Below are positions 1-9,234 of a stretch of 64,000 nucleotides of DNA, piece by piece. The notes under the pieces were generated by a model. It worked only from the letters and a program-made list of their open reading frames with translations. It was not told the DNA's origin and made no database searches. This stretch comes from JAPLHP01 sp963720375 (lineage in GTDB: Bacteria > Chloroflexota > Dehalococcoidia > UBA2247 > RBG-13-53-26): NCBI GenBank assembly GCA_963720375.1, contig CAVRFM010000020.1, forward strand, positions 40,403 to 104,402, written 5' to 3'. The position numbers and the translations under genes were made by a program. Each line of letters starts with the position of its first letter. Position 1 is the stretch's first letter.

Positions 1-295
1 CCTCCCAAGCATTGCTCCTGCCAGACCGTTATCAATTCTGACAGGATATTCTTTAAACCTCTGATAGAAGTATACCTACCAGATACTCAGATCCTGGTTC
101 CATTGTAAACTTGCCTGACTGACACTGTCAAACGATAAGCGGGTTTGAGTCTCTTCTCTGCTGCTTGTCCATCCAGGTCTGTGCTAAGGGCCTTTTCTAA
201 TGGCAATCCAGTGATTTGAAGGCCAGTTCGCGCGGGTGATAGAATACGGCAATCGGGGAAGCTTGCTCCTTCAGTTTGCGTTTAGAGGATGGAGA
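1..295 (+). promoter_or_regulatory. Upstream region of the formate dehydrogenase gene with a weak promoter-like element
   Basis: No gene is visible in these first bases. A weak promoter-like pair, TTGCCT at 111-116 and GATAAG at 134-139 with 17 bases between, faces the formate dehydrogenase gene. The perfect palindrome TGACACTGTCA at 120-130 lies inside the spacer, where a repressor or activator could bind. Both hexamers match consensus at only four of six positions, so the promoter call is tentative. Confidence 0.25.
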
Positions 296-3200
296 ATGAT
301 TGAGGTTGGTGGCATGAAGGTGGGCAGTGACCTGGCCGGTATTGCCTTAAGCATAAACGGGCAAAGTGTCAGGGCAAAAAGAGGCGCGACTATTCTTGAA
401 GCCGCTGTAGATGCCGGGATCTACATTCCGGCGCTCTGCGCTTATCCTGGGCTGAAGCCGTTGGCGGGAGAGTTGCCTGACAGAGCCTGCCAGCTTTGCG
501 TGGCAGAAGCAGGCGGGGAGATTATTCTTTCTTGTCTTACTCCTGTCTCCGAAGGCATGGTGGTTCAGACCGAAACGCCAAAGCTGATGTATTTGCGCCG
601 GAGGAACCTGGCGGCTATTCTGCGCCGACACCCTAACACATGCTTTACCTGTGACCGCCGCAAACGCTGCAGTCCCTTCGATATCTGTCTCCGGCAGGCT
701 GCAGTTGAGGAACGATGTGTCACCTGCCCCAAGAATGACAACTGCGAATTGCAGAGGGCTGTAGATCACATCGGTATAGAAGGACTCCCGCCTTATACTC
801 CAAAGAAATTGCCTCTGCGGACCGATAGTCCTTTCTTTATCCGGGACCATAACCTGTGTGTCCTCTGTGAACGCTGTGTCCGTGTCTGTGAAGAAATAAG
901 AGGGGCCAAGGCGATAGAATTTGCCTATCCTTGCTATAGGGCCTGCCCTTCCGGGATAGACATCCCTCGCTATGTGCGGCTTATTGCCAGAGGAAGGCCC
1001 AGTGCTGCTCTGGCGGTGATTCGGGAGAAGGTTCCCTTTCCTGGCTCGCTGGGGCGTGTCTGTATTCATCCCTGTGAGACAGCCTGCCAGCGTGGTCAGG
1101 CGGTTGACAAGCCTATATGTATCAGAATGCTGAAGCGTTTTGCCTTTGACAATGACGATTCCTGGAAAAAACAATCTAAGAAGCTGTCGCCTACTGAGAA
1201 GAAGGTGGCGGTTGTAGGAGCCGGACCGGCAGGCCTCACTGCTGCCTATTATTTGGCCAAGCTGGGACATAGCGTTACGGTCTTTGAGGCCCTTCCTGAA
1301 CCCGGCGGGATGATGAGAGTGGGTATTCCAGAGTATCGCCTGCCTCGGAAGGTATTGGGGAGCGAAATCGAAGATATCAGGAGTGCTGGTGTAGAGATCA
1401 AGCTGAATACGCGGATCGAGGCAATCGATCCGCTCTTCGATCAGGGATACGAGGCCATCTTTCTTGCTGTTGGGGCTCATCAAGGGATGCGCCTGGCAAT
1501 GGAGGGGGAAGCACTCCCTGGAGTCATCGAGTCAGTCGAGTTCCTCCGCCGTATAAATCTGGGAGAGCGGATCGATCTGGGTCAAAGGGTAGGAGTGGTC
1601 GGAGGGGGAAATGTGGCCATTGATGCGGCCCGCGTCTCGTTGCGCCTGGGGGCAAAGAAGGTGACGATCTTCTACCGCCGCACTCGGATGGAAATGCCAG
1701 CCCGTTCCGAGGAAATTGATGCTGCACTGGAGGAGGGCGTGGAGATCGTCTATCTGACTGCTCCGTCCAAACTGACCCGGGAGGATGGCAACCTGCAGCT
1801 GGAATTGCTCCGAATGGAGTTGGGGAAACCGGATGCCAGCGGCAGGAGCAGCCCGGTTCCGATTAAGGGGAGTGAATACGTTACCGAACTGGATACCTTG
1901 ATTACAGCTATTGGGCAGCGTCCGGAGGTCTCCAAGGATTTCAAGGTTAAGTTGGGACGGGGAAACACAGTGAAGGTTGATGCTGATATGAAGACCAATC
2001 GCCAGGGCGTCTTCTCCGGTGGTGACTGTACCAGCGGGTCAGCCTCGGTCATTGAGGCCATAGCAGCCGGCAGAAAGGCGGCCGAGGCGATTGATCGCTA
2101 TCTTGGCGGGAAAGGTGACATCTCGGAGTCGCTGGTTCCTCCGGAGGAAGCGATGTACTGGCTTGAGGAAAGCTTTCTTGCAGAGAAGTTGGCTGCTCTC
2201 TCACGGCTTTCTCCCGAGACCAGCGCTAAGAGCTTTGAAGAGGTAGAGCACGGATTTGGCCGTGATGTCGCGATTGCTGAAGCCATGCGTTGTCTGGAAT
2301 GCCACGTAATTACCCCTCCGGATGAGCTCCTGCTTCAGGATGCCAATTGTCAGTTCTGTGGTGCTTGTGTAGATGCCTGTCCCACGGGTGCGTTATTAGA
2401 GCGGGGAAACAAGTGGGTAGGGCAACCGGATCGTGAGATGACGACGACCTGTCCTTACTGTGGGGTGGGGTGTCAGCTTGATATGCAGATCAAAGGTGGC
2501 AAGATCGTCAATTCTGTTCCGAATAGGGATAGTGCTGTCAACAAAGGGCAGGCCTGTGTTAAAGGCAAATTTGGCCTGGACTTTATATATGATGGTAGCC
2601 GCCTGACATCGCCTCTGGTCAAGAGGGATGGCGAGTTCGTTGCAGTCACGTGGGAAGAAGCGCTCGAGGTGGTGGCCGATAGGCTTGCCAAGTACAAAGG
2701 CAATCAATTTGCGGCGATCGCCTCGGCCAAATGCACCAATGAGGACAACTATGTGATCCAGAAATTCGCCCGTGTGGTGATGAGCACCAACAATATTGAC
2801 CACAGCGCCCGGCTCTGTCATACGCCGACGATGGAAGGCCTGATCGCAAGCTTCGGCAGTGATGCTATGACTAATTCCATCGGCGAAATTGGAGACGCTG
2901 CCTGTGTTCTGGCTATTGGCAGTGACACCACAGAGACACACCCGGTAATAGCCGTGGAAATAAAGAGAGCGCTGCGTCAGGGCGGGAAGCTCATAGTAGC
3001 CAATCCAAGAGAGGTAACCTTGTGCCGTCTTGCAGATCTTTGGCTTCAGCATCGTCCCGGAACCGATGTAGCCTTACTCATGGGGATGATGTGGTTCATT
3101 GTTGATGAGGGGTTGCTGGATATATCCTTCCTGCGGGAACGTTCCGAGAATTTTGAGGCCTTCCTGGATTCACTGAAGTCCTTCCATCCGGGATTTGTGG

Positions 3201-4447
3201 AGAAGGTGACTGGAGTATCGGCGGAGCTGGTAGCTGCGGCGGCGCGGATGTATGCCACTCGGAAGCCAGCGACGATCATCTACAATGGCGAAATCATGCA
3301 GGACACTCATGGGATGGACAATGTACTGGCTCTGGCGGATGTGGCCATGCTCACTGGCAATATAGGTAAGCCATCGACAGGGGTGAATCCACTGAGGGTT
3401 CAAAACAACCTCCAGGGCGCTTGCGATATGGGCGCCTTACCCGATTTCTATACTGGGTACCAACCTGTGGCTGATCCAGGCGCACGGAAGAAATTTGAGG
3501 AAGCCTGGGGCAGCACATTGAGTGCCAATCCGGGGCGGACGCTGTCTCAGATCTATGAGGCTGCTTATCTGGGGCCGGTAAGGGCGGTCTACCTTGTCGG
3601 TGACAACCCGGTACTCAGTGAGGCCAATGCCAGGCGTATCCAGACATCTTTGGAGAAGCTGGAGTTTCTGGTGGTTCAGGATATCTTTTTGACAGAGACC
3701 GCTCGGCTGGCCCATGTGGTGTTGCCGGCCACCAGCTTTGCCGAAAAGGAGGGCACCTTCACCAATACGGAGCGGAGGGTGCAGATGGTGCGCCAGGCAA
3801 TTGAGCATTTGGGTGACTCGAAGCCTGACTGGTGGATCACCGCTCAGATAGCGAAGAAGATGGGGTGCAAGGGGTTTGACTATGAAAAGCCTTCGCAGAT
3901 CATGGAAGAGATATCGCGGCTGACACCGAGCTATGGTGGAATTACTTATCAGCGCATAGAGAAGGGTGGCATACAATGGCCTTGCCCTGCGGTGGAGCAT
4001 CCCGGGACACCGATACTCCATAAGGACACCTTTACTCGAGGCAGAGGGAGGTTTGCGCCATTAGAGTACAAGACATTGGTGCAGTCGCCTGATGAAGAAT
4101 ATCCCTTGATACTGACCACAGAGCGGAGACCATATCACGCCAGCACCATGGCAGGTAAGTCAAAGAGCCTGAGCAGGCTGCGGAGTGAGGAACTGGTGGA
4201 GATAAATCCGGCAGATGCCCAAAAGCTGGGGATAGCTGATGGGGAGATGGTGAAGGTAATATCCCATCGGGGAGAGGTTAATGCTAGAGCCAGGGTGAGT
4301 TCTGCCTCGCTTATGGGTGTGGTGAACATGGTCTTCCACTCTGCGGATAGTCCTATGAACGTGCTGACCAATCCTGCTCCGGACCTGATGGCCGGGATAC
4401 CTGAACTGAAGGCCTGTGCTGTAAGAGTGGAACCCCGGAAAGCCTGA
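296..4447 (+). CDS. Formate dehydrogenase catalytic subunit with an inserted GltD-like NAD(P)H flavoprotein module
   Basis: This is a predicted cytoplasmic molybdopterin enzyme of about 1383 residues. In order it shows a NuoG/FdhA-like [2Fe-2S] domain, a His-Cys iron-sulfur segment (RHPNTCFTC), half a ferredoxin domain near residue 188 (CVLCERCVRVC), and a complete GltD-like FAD/NAD(P) module with VVGAGPAG near 304 and a second VVGGGN motif. The other ferredoxin half follows near 685 (CQFCGACVDACP), then the molybdopterin domain from about 716 (CPYCGVGC). Formate dehydrogenase residues are present: Cys841-His842 in ARLCHTP (Cys in place of Sec), and Arg1034 in VNPLRVQNN followed by QGACDMGALPD. 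By inference it couples formate oxidation or CO2 reduction to NAD(P)H in one chain. The start is uncertain: ATG 296 has AGAGGA six bases upstream, ATG 314 has GAGG eight bases upstream, and GTG 236 is also open. Confidence 0.88.
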   Translation: MIEVGGMKVGSDLAGIALSINGQSVRAKRGATILEAAVDAGIYIPALCAYPGLKPLAGELPDRACQLCVAEAGGEIILSCLTPVSEGMVVQTETPKLMYLRRRNLAAILRRHPNTCFTCDRRKRCSPFDICLRQAAVEERCVTCPKNDNCELQRAVDHIGIEGLPPYTPKKLPLRTDSPFFIRDHNLCVLCERCVRVCEEIRGAKAIEFAYPCYRACPSGIDIPRYVRLIARGRPSAALAVIREKVPFPGSLGRVCIHPCETACQRGQAVDKPICIRMLKRFAFDNDDSWKKQSKKLSPTEKKVAVVGAGPAGLTAAYYLAKLGHSVTVFEALPEPGGMMRVGIPEYRLPRKVLGSEIEDIRSAGVEIKLNTRIEAIDPLFDQGYEAIFLAVGAHQGMRLAMEGEALPGVIESVEFLRRINLGERIDLGQRVGVVGGGNVAIDAARVSLRLGAKKVTIFYRRTRMEMPARSEEIDAALEEGVEIVYLTAPSKLTREDGNLQLELLRMELGKPDASGRSSPVPIKGSEYVTELDTLITAIGQRPEVSKDFKVKLGRGNTVKVDADMKTNRQGVFSGGDCTSGSASVIEAIAAGRKAAEAIDRYLGGKGDISESLVPPEEAMYWLEESFLAEKLAALSRLSPETSAKSFEEVEHGFGRDVAIAEAMRCLECHVITPPDELLLQDANCQFCGACVDACPTGALLERGNKWVGQPDREMTTTCPYCGVGCQLDMQIKGGKIVNSVPNRDSAVNKGQACVKGKFGLDFIYDGSRLTSPLVKRDGEFVAVTWEEALEVVADRLAKYKGNQFAAIASAKCTNEDNYVIQKFARVVMSTNNIDHSARLCHTPTMEGLIASFGSDAMTNSIGEIGDAACVLAIGSDTTETHPVIAVEIKRALRQGGKLIVANPREVTLCRLADLWLQHRPGTDVALLMGMMWFIVDEGLLDISFLRERSENFEAFLDSLKSFHPGFVEKVTGVSAELVAAAARMYATRKPATIIYNGEIMQDTHGMDNVLALADVAMLTGNIGKPSTGVNPLRVQNNLQGACDMGALPDFYTGYQPVADPGARKKFEEAWGSTLSANPGRTLSQIYEAAYLGPVRAVYLVGDNPVLSEANARRIQTSLEKLEFLVVQDIFLTETARLAHVVLPATSFAEKEGTFTNTERRVQMVRQAIEHLGDSKPDWWITAQIAKKMGCKGFDYEKPSQIMEEISRLTPSYGGITYQRIEKGGIQWPCPAVEHPGTPILHKDTFTRGRGRFAPLEYKTLVQSPDEEYPLILTTERRPYHASTMAGKSKSLSRLRSEELVEINPADAQKLGIADGEMVKVISHRGEVNARARVSSASLMGVVNMVFHSADSPMNVLTNPAPDLMAGIPELKACAVRVEPRKA

Positions 4448-4473
4448 TACTTCTATGAAGGGCGGGTAGTTTG

Positions 4474-4499
4474 CAGGGGCGGTTCGCAGACCGCCCCTG
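4474..4499 (+). terminator. Hairpin terminator after the formate dehydrogenase gene
   Basis: CAGGGGCGGT pairs perfectly over ten bases with ACCGCCCCTG around a six-base loop, starting 26 bases after the stop codon. The following tract (ATTATTCTTC) is only moderately T-rich, so termination may be incomplete. Confidence 0.6.
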
Positions 4500-4532
4500 A
4501 TTATTCTTCAATCACCGTTTTCGGCGTTGCCA

Positions 4533-4572
4533 TATGAAACTTGTTTAGAATTACGGGCTTCAGAGTTTCATA
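4533..4572. repeat. Inverted repeat upstream of mutS
   Basis: TATGAAAC at 4533-4540 is the exact complement of GTTTCATA at 4565-4572, 24 bases apart. The right arm abuts TAGAAT at 4574-4579, a possible -10 element for mutS. It could be an operator or a leader hairpin; an eight-base match could also be chance. Confidence 0.25.
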
Positions 4573-4602
4573 GTAGAATATGGCAAAAATGGCGAGGCAA
4601 AG

Positions 4603-7173
4603 TTGACCCCTGTACGACGGCAATATTTGAGAATAAAGCAGAGATACCCCGAGGCCATCGTCCTCTTCCGCCTGGGTGATTTCTACGAGACCTTTGATGA
4701 GGATGCCAGGCTGGTCTCCAAGTTGCTGGAGATCACCCTTACCTCCAGGGAGATGGGCAAGGGGCAGAGGTTTCCCATGGCTGGCATCCCATACCATGCT
4801 CTGAACAACTACATGGCCAGGCTCATCAACCGGGGCTATAAGGTGGCTATCTGCGAGCAACTGAGCCCTCCGGGTCAGGGTCTGGTGGAGAGGGATGTAG
4901 TGCGGGTGGTGACGCCGGGGACGGTCATCGAGCCCGGCCTCCTTGAGGGAACGGCCAATAACTATCTTGCCAGCGTGGTTATCGATAATGACCGGGCAGG
5001 GTTGGCTCACGTTGATATTACGACGTCTGAATTCGCCACTACTGAGGTCCCTGTAGATCGTCTTCTTCCTGAATTGGAGAGATTGCACCCTTCGGAAATT
5101 CTCATTCCCCGTAATCTGGATTTCCCTGATCTATCGCGACTTGGCGCAGTGAGCCCGATTGACGAATGCTGGTCTGATGTGGAAACAGCACGTCAGGCCC
5201 TTCTGGATCACTTCGGCGTGGCCACTCTTGAGGGGTATGGCTGTGCCCACCTCCCTCTGGCTGTCAGGGCGGCCGGAGCCATCCTCCACTACCTTCAGGA
5301 AAACCAGAAAGGTGCTCTGGCACTGCTGACTCAGTTAAGCACCTATTCCACCGAAAAATATATGATGCTGGATGCCCAGACGCGGCGGAATCTGGAACTT
5401 TTCGAGAGCAGTCGTTCAGGTGCTCCTGCTGGTTCACTCCTCTCCGTCATCGACCTCACCCAGACTCCCATGGGTGGCAGGTTGCTCAGAAGATGGCTGG
5501 GGCATCCCCTTTTGGATCTGGCTCAGTTAGTGGAGCGGCAGGATGTGGTAGAGAAGTTTCATAACGATACCATTGCCCGTGGTAAGGTCATTTCTTTGCT
5601 GCATCAGATCGGTGACCTGGAACGTTTAGTCAACAGGGTGAGGGGTGGCCATGCCAACCCCAGGGAACTGGTAACGCTGCGGCACAACGTGGAGATCATT
5701 CCCCAGATAAAGGCTGTCCTTGCAGAAGGCGGCACTCCCGAATGGCTGGTGGCCAAGCTCCAAACTTGCGACGAGGTTGTCGCTCTGATCTCTCAGGCTG
5801 TTGCCGATGACGCTCCGGCAACTCTGGACGATGGTGGGGTGATAAAGCCGGGCTTTTCACCAGAGCTCGACCAGCTCCGCAGTGCATCAAAGGACGCCAA
5901 GCAGTACCTGGCTAACCTGGAACGTCAGGAGAGGGAACGCACGGGGATCAAGTCTCTCAGGATGGGATACAACAGGGTTTTTGGCTATTACATTGAAGTG
6001 AGCCGGTCCAATCTGGCCTCTGTGCCGTCCGACTACATCCGCAAACAGACGCTTTCCGGGGCGGAGCGCTTCTTCACTGTGGAACTGAAGGAGTATGAGT
6101 CGGTGATCCTCAATGCCCAGGAGAAGATGGCTGAGCTGGAGGCTGATCTCTTCCGTCAGGTGTGCCATCAGGTCGGCGGCTGGGGGGAGAATATCCTGGC
6201 TGTGGCCGATGCTCTGGCGCATCTCGACGTTTTCTCCAGCCTGGCTGAGGTGGCGGTGCGATACAACTACTGCCGTCCCAAGCTGAACAACGACGATGTC
6301 ATTTCCATCACCGGAGGACGTCATCCTGTGGTGGAGCGGAGTCTCAGTGATGCAAGCTTCATCCCCAACGATACCTTTCTCTCCAACAAGGATTCCCAGC
6401 TGATCATCCTCACCGGACCAAATATGTCTGGCAAATCTACCTATCTGCGTCAGGTGGCCATCATCGTGTTGCTGGCCCAGGTGGGCAGTTTTGTGCCGGC
6501 GGACTCTGCCGTTATTGGTCTGGTGGATCGCATCTTCACCAGGATTGGGGCTCAGGAAGACCTGGCTGCCGGCCAGTCCACCTTTATGGTAGAGATGGTG
6601 GAGACGGCCAATATCCTCAACAATGCCACGGCCCGTTCCCTGATTATCCTCGATGAGATCGGGCGGGGCACCAGCACCTATGATGGTCTTTCCATCGCTC
6701 ATGCTGTTGCCGAATACATCCACAGCCATCCTAGGTTGGGCGCCAAGACCCTTTTTGCTACCCACTACCATGAGCTGGTGGAGCTGGCAGATTTCCTGCC
6801 CCGGGTGAAGAACTTCAACGTGGCGGTGACTGAAGAGGGCGGTAAGGTGGTCTTCCTGCGCAAGGTCATCCCTGGAGGCGCGGACAAAAGCTACGGCATA
6901 CACGTGGCCCAACTGGCTGGCCTGCCCAAATCAGTCCTTCACCGTGCCCAGGAGGTTCTGTCCGATCTGGAGGGCAACCGTCATCAGAAGATGTCTGTGG
7001 GCCGTAGAGGCCGCCGCGGTCGCCTCCCTGAAGCAGCTCCCGAGCAAATCTCACTCTTCGGACAGAGGCCCCCGGTGCTGGATGAGTTCCTCAAACTCGA
7101 CCTTGAGTCCCTTACCCCGCTGGAAGCTCTGAACAAGCTCTACGAGCTGCAAAAGAAGGCTAGGGAAGAATAA
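4603..7173 (+). CDS. mutS: DNA mismatch repair protein MutS
   Basis: MutS recognises mismatches and small loops and uses ATP to start repair. The 856-residue length is normal. The N-terminal domain carries the mismatch-reading Phe-Tyr-Glu in GDFYETF. The C-terminal ATPase has Walker A GPNMSGKST near residue 605, Walker B LIILDEIGRGTSTYDG and the ATHYHEL motif, followed by the usual helix-turn-helix dimerisation region. The start is TTG, supported by GAGG at 4594-4597, five bases upstream; no ATG is available in this frame. No mutL lies nearby, so the gene appears to stand alone between a terminator and convergent genes. Confidence 0.97.
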   Translation: MTPVRRQYLRIKQRYPEAIVLFRLGDFYETFDEDARLVSKLLEITLTSREMGKGQRFPMAGIPYHALNNYMARLINRGYKVAICEQLSPPGQGLVERDVVRVVTPGTVIEPGLLEGTANNYLASVVIDNDRAGLAHVDITTSEFATTEVPVDRLLPELERLHPSEILIPRNLDFPDLSRLGAVSPIDECWSDVETARQALLDHFGVATLEGYGCAHLPLAVRAAGAILHYLQENQKGALALLTQLSTYSTEKYMMLDAQTRRNLELFESSRSGAPAGSLLSVIDLTQTPMGGRLLRRWLGHPLLDLAQLVERQDVVEKFHNDTIARGKVISLLHQIGDLERLVNRVRGGHANPRELVTLRHNVEIIPQIKAVLAEGGTPEWLVAKLQTCDEVVALISQAVADDAPATLDDGGVIKPGFSPELDQLRSASKDAKQYLANLERQERERTGIKSLRMGYNRVFGYYIEVSRSNLASVPSDYIRKQTLSGAERFFTVELKEYESVILNAQEKMAELEADLFRQVCHQVGGWGENILAVADALAHLDVFSSLAEVAVRYNYCRPKLNNDDVISITGGRHPVVERSLSDASFIPNDTFLSNKDSQLIILTGPNMSGKSTYLRQVAIIVLLAQVGSFVPADSAVIGLVDRIFTRIGAQEDLAAGQSTFMVEMVETANILNNATARSLIILDEIGRGTSTYDGLSIAHAVAEYIHSHPRLGAKTLFATHYHELVELADFLPRVKNFNVAVTEEGGKVVFLRKVIPGGADKSYGIHVAQLAGLPKSVLHRAQEVLSDLEGNRHQKMSVGRRGRRGRLPEAAPEQISLFGQRPPVLDEFLKLDLESLTPLEALNKLYELQKKAREE

Positions 7174-7217
7174 AGGGATACTGTCGGAAGATAGATGCGC
7201 CACATCTTCTGTGACCT

Positions 7218-7850
7218 TTATCGGCTGTAGGTTCCCCAGGCCTGTGTTTGCAGGATGTCATCGGTTTCCCTGCGGTTCTTTACAAGGAACATTGAGCAAA
7301 GCAACACACCAGCGATGGCATAGCCCCAAGAACGCACAGCGACACTAAGAACCGTGGGGTTGAACACCCTGGCTAACATTAATATGAGGGGAGTTATGAA
7401 GTGCCAAATCTGATTGCTGAGGTAGAAACGCTTTGTGCTGAAAAGAAGAAGCAGGAAACAGAAGACCGACAGCAGGAATGTGATAGGGCACAGGATGAGG
7501 AAGCCTGTAGCGAAGATAGTTTGCCCCATGCCTCCGCTTCCCCTCAACCATATGCTCCACATCTGACCCAGTGAGGCTGACACCAGCATCACAAGGCAGG
7601 CCCATAGTTCACCAACCATGAAGTAAGCGATGGAGAGACAGAGGAAGGTCTTGAGTATCTCGCCCCCGAGCGAGATGGCGCCGGGTAGCCTTCCTGCGTG
7701 GAGTATAACAGCGGTGGAGGTGACGTTGCCAGTGCCCAACCGGCGGAGATCCTGCTTCTTGAAGAGATGCATTATTATGTTGGCAGTGGGTATGCTGCCA
7801 ATAAAGTAGCCTATGGCTATGATGCCAATGATCAGGAGGATGGTAGTCAT
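7218..7850 (-). CDS. Divergent PlsY-family membrane protein (acyltransferase paralogue)
   Basis: This 210-residue protein is rich in membrane segments and aligns by eye with the glycerol-3-phosphate acyltransferase PlsY family: it has GSIPTANII near the N-terminus, then RRLGTGNVTST and a W-x-x-x-x-R-G-S-G-G motif. Compared with the canonical PlsY encoded at 29032-29697, key positions differ. The GHNW of motif three is GQMW here, so the conserved His is Gln, and the D-x-x-K-G motif reads GEILKT. It is therefore either an acyltransferase with altered specificity or a non-catalytic relative. It is convergent with mutS and has the same orientation as the MFS gene upstream. Confidence 0.7.
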   Translation of the reverse strand: MTTILLIIGIIAIGYFIGSIPTANIIMHLFKKQDLRRLGTGNVTSTAVILHAGRLPGAISLGGEILKTFLCLSIAYFMVGELWACLVMLVSASLGQMWSIWLRGSGGMGQTIFATGFLILCPITFLLSVFCFLLLLFSTKRFYLSNQIWHFITPLILMLARVFNPTVLSVAVRSWGYAIAGVLLCSMFLVKNRRETDDILQTQAWGTYSR

Positions 7851-7957
7851 GCTGCCCTTCGCAATGATTGGCCTGAATACATCGTCTTACGAGGTATATC
7901 TTAGGTAGGGAATGAAGGGGGCTGTCAAGTGGATCGCATGGGCATACTGCGGCTGGG

Positions 7958-9070
7958 TCATTTGGTCGAGACGCTGGATCTCAGCCCAAGGGATAGCATG
8001 ACGCCGATAAGGGTCAGGCCCGAAGCCACATACATCAAGGTATCGAATCCCCACAACTGGGATATGACGCCTCCTATGAGGGGGCCAATGCTGGCGGATA
8101 GGTAGATTGCTGAATAGAGGAGTCCTGCAGACGTACCATGCTCGGCATTTCTTTGCAGCAATAGGCTTAGCCCGCCAACGAAGAGGCATGACCATGAGAT
8201 AGCCAGGACTACCTGTACCGGCACCAGTTGCAGGTAGTGGGTGGCTATGCCGTACATGGCGAACGTTATCACGGAGGTGATGAGCCCTACTCTGAACATG
8301 GTTGCAGTATTAAACCTCTCTACAAAGCGCATGGCGATGAACTGCCCGCCCATATTAATTCCTTCCAGGATGGCTACCCACAGCTTGCCGGCGCCAATGC
8401 TGACCAGAAAAAGGGAGAAGATGGCCCAGACGGCGCTGGAGCCCAGACACCGGAGGAAGAAGGGGAAGTATATCCTGCGGTTTGTCCATATTAGAGCCAC
8501 TGGGAAGGCTGCTGTTTGGAGCCGTTTTGTTCGTTCTTCCCTGAGTGTAAACGATAGACAGAAGGCCAGCGCTGCGGCGATTGCGCTGATGACGAACAGG
8601 GCGGTGTAGTTTCGGGTAGCGGCGGCTGCCACTGCACCGAAAAGCCAGCCAAGTGATCCGTAAGAGGAAAAACGGCCAACCTGTCCCTCCGCCTCGTAAA
8701 TGTAGGCCATAAGGGCTGCCGAGGTGACACCGAGGCAGAAACCGACGAGGCCTCTGACTGCGAGCAGTATCATGGGTGTCAGCGCAAATATCTGGAGGAG
8801 ATAGGCCACTGCCGAAAGGCCGAGCCCGGAGCGTATAAATATTAACCGGCCGTGCTTGTCTGATTGTCGGCCAAATATGAAGGAGGACGCGAAGTAGGCT
8901 GTACCATACGATGCTGCGACGAGACCTACTTCAAACCTGGATGCCCCCAGGCTGTCGGCATATAGTGGCAGGAAGATAACGGAGGCCTCTACAGAGAGAC
9001 TAAAAAGGAAGCTGAGCAGCGCGAATCGGAGCGTTAACGGGGCATTGGTTATGTGACGGAGGTATTGCAT
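7958..9070 (-). CDS. MFS transporter
   Basis: A 370-residue integral membrane protein of the major facilitator superfamily. About eleven to twelve hydrophobic helices can be followed. The loop between helices two and three carries a form of the MFS signature, FGRQSDKHGR, close to G-x-x-x-D-x-x-G-R. The substrate cannot be told from sequence. It lies upstream of the PlsY paralogue on the same strand and is divergent from the ATP-grasp gene. A role in efflux is possible but not shown. Confidence 0.85.
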   Translation of the reverse strand: MQYLRHITNAPLTLRFALLSFLFSLSVEASVIFLPLYADSLGASRFEVGLVAASYGTAYFASSFIFGRQSDKHGRLIFIRSGLGLSAVAYLLQIFALTPMILLAVRGLVGFCLGVTSAALMAYIYEAEGQVGRFSSYGSLGWLFGAVAAAATRNYTALFVISAIAAALAFCLSFTLREERTKRLQTAAFPVALIWTNRRIYFPFFLRCLGSSAVWAIFSLFLVSIGAGKLWVAILEGINMGGQFIAMRFVERFNTATMFRVGLITSVITFAMYGIATHYLQLVPVQVVLAISWSCLFVGGLSLLLQRNAEHGTSAGLLYSAIYLSASIGPLIGGVISQLWGFDTLMYVASGLTLIGVMLSLGLRSSVSTK

Positions 9071-9234
9071 CTAAGATTGGCTGCTCATAGATGATAGATT
9101 CTGATATTACATCGCCAGTCCCCTTGAGGCAAGTCACTGCCCGAACTCGCGGGGACGATTGATTGAGGTGGTGTTCAGACGATGGTTGTTATGTTATACT
9201 GAGGCGAAATCGATGCCTGGGACTACGGACAGCT

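Noticed and set aside
347..3403. Several long minus-strand open frames (up to 378 codons) opposite the formate dehydrogenase gene
   Set aside because: No motif or ribosome site; the plus strand encodes continuous conserved domains.
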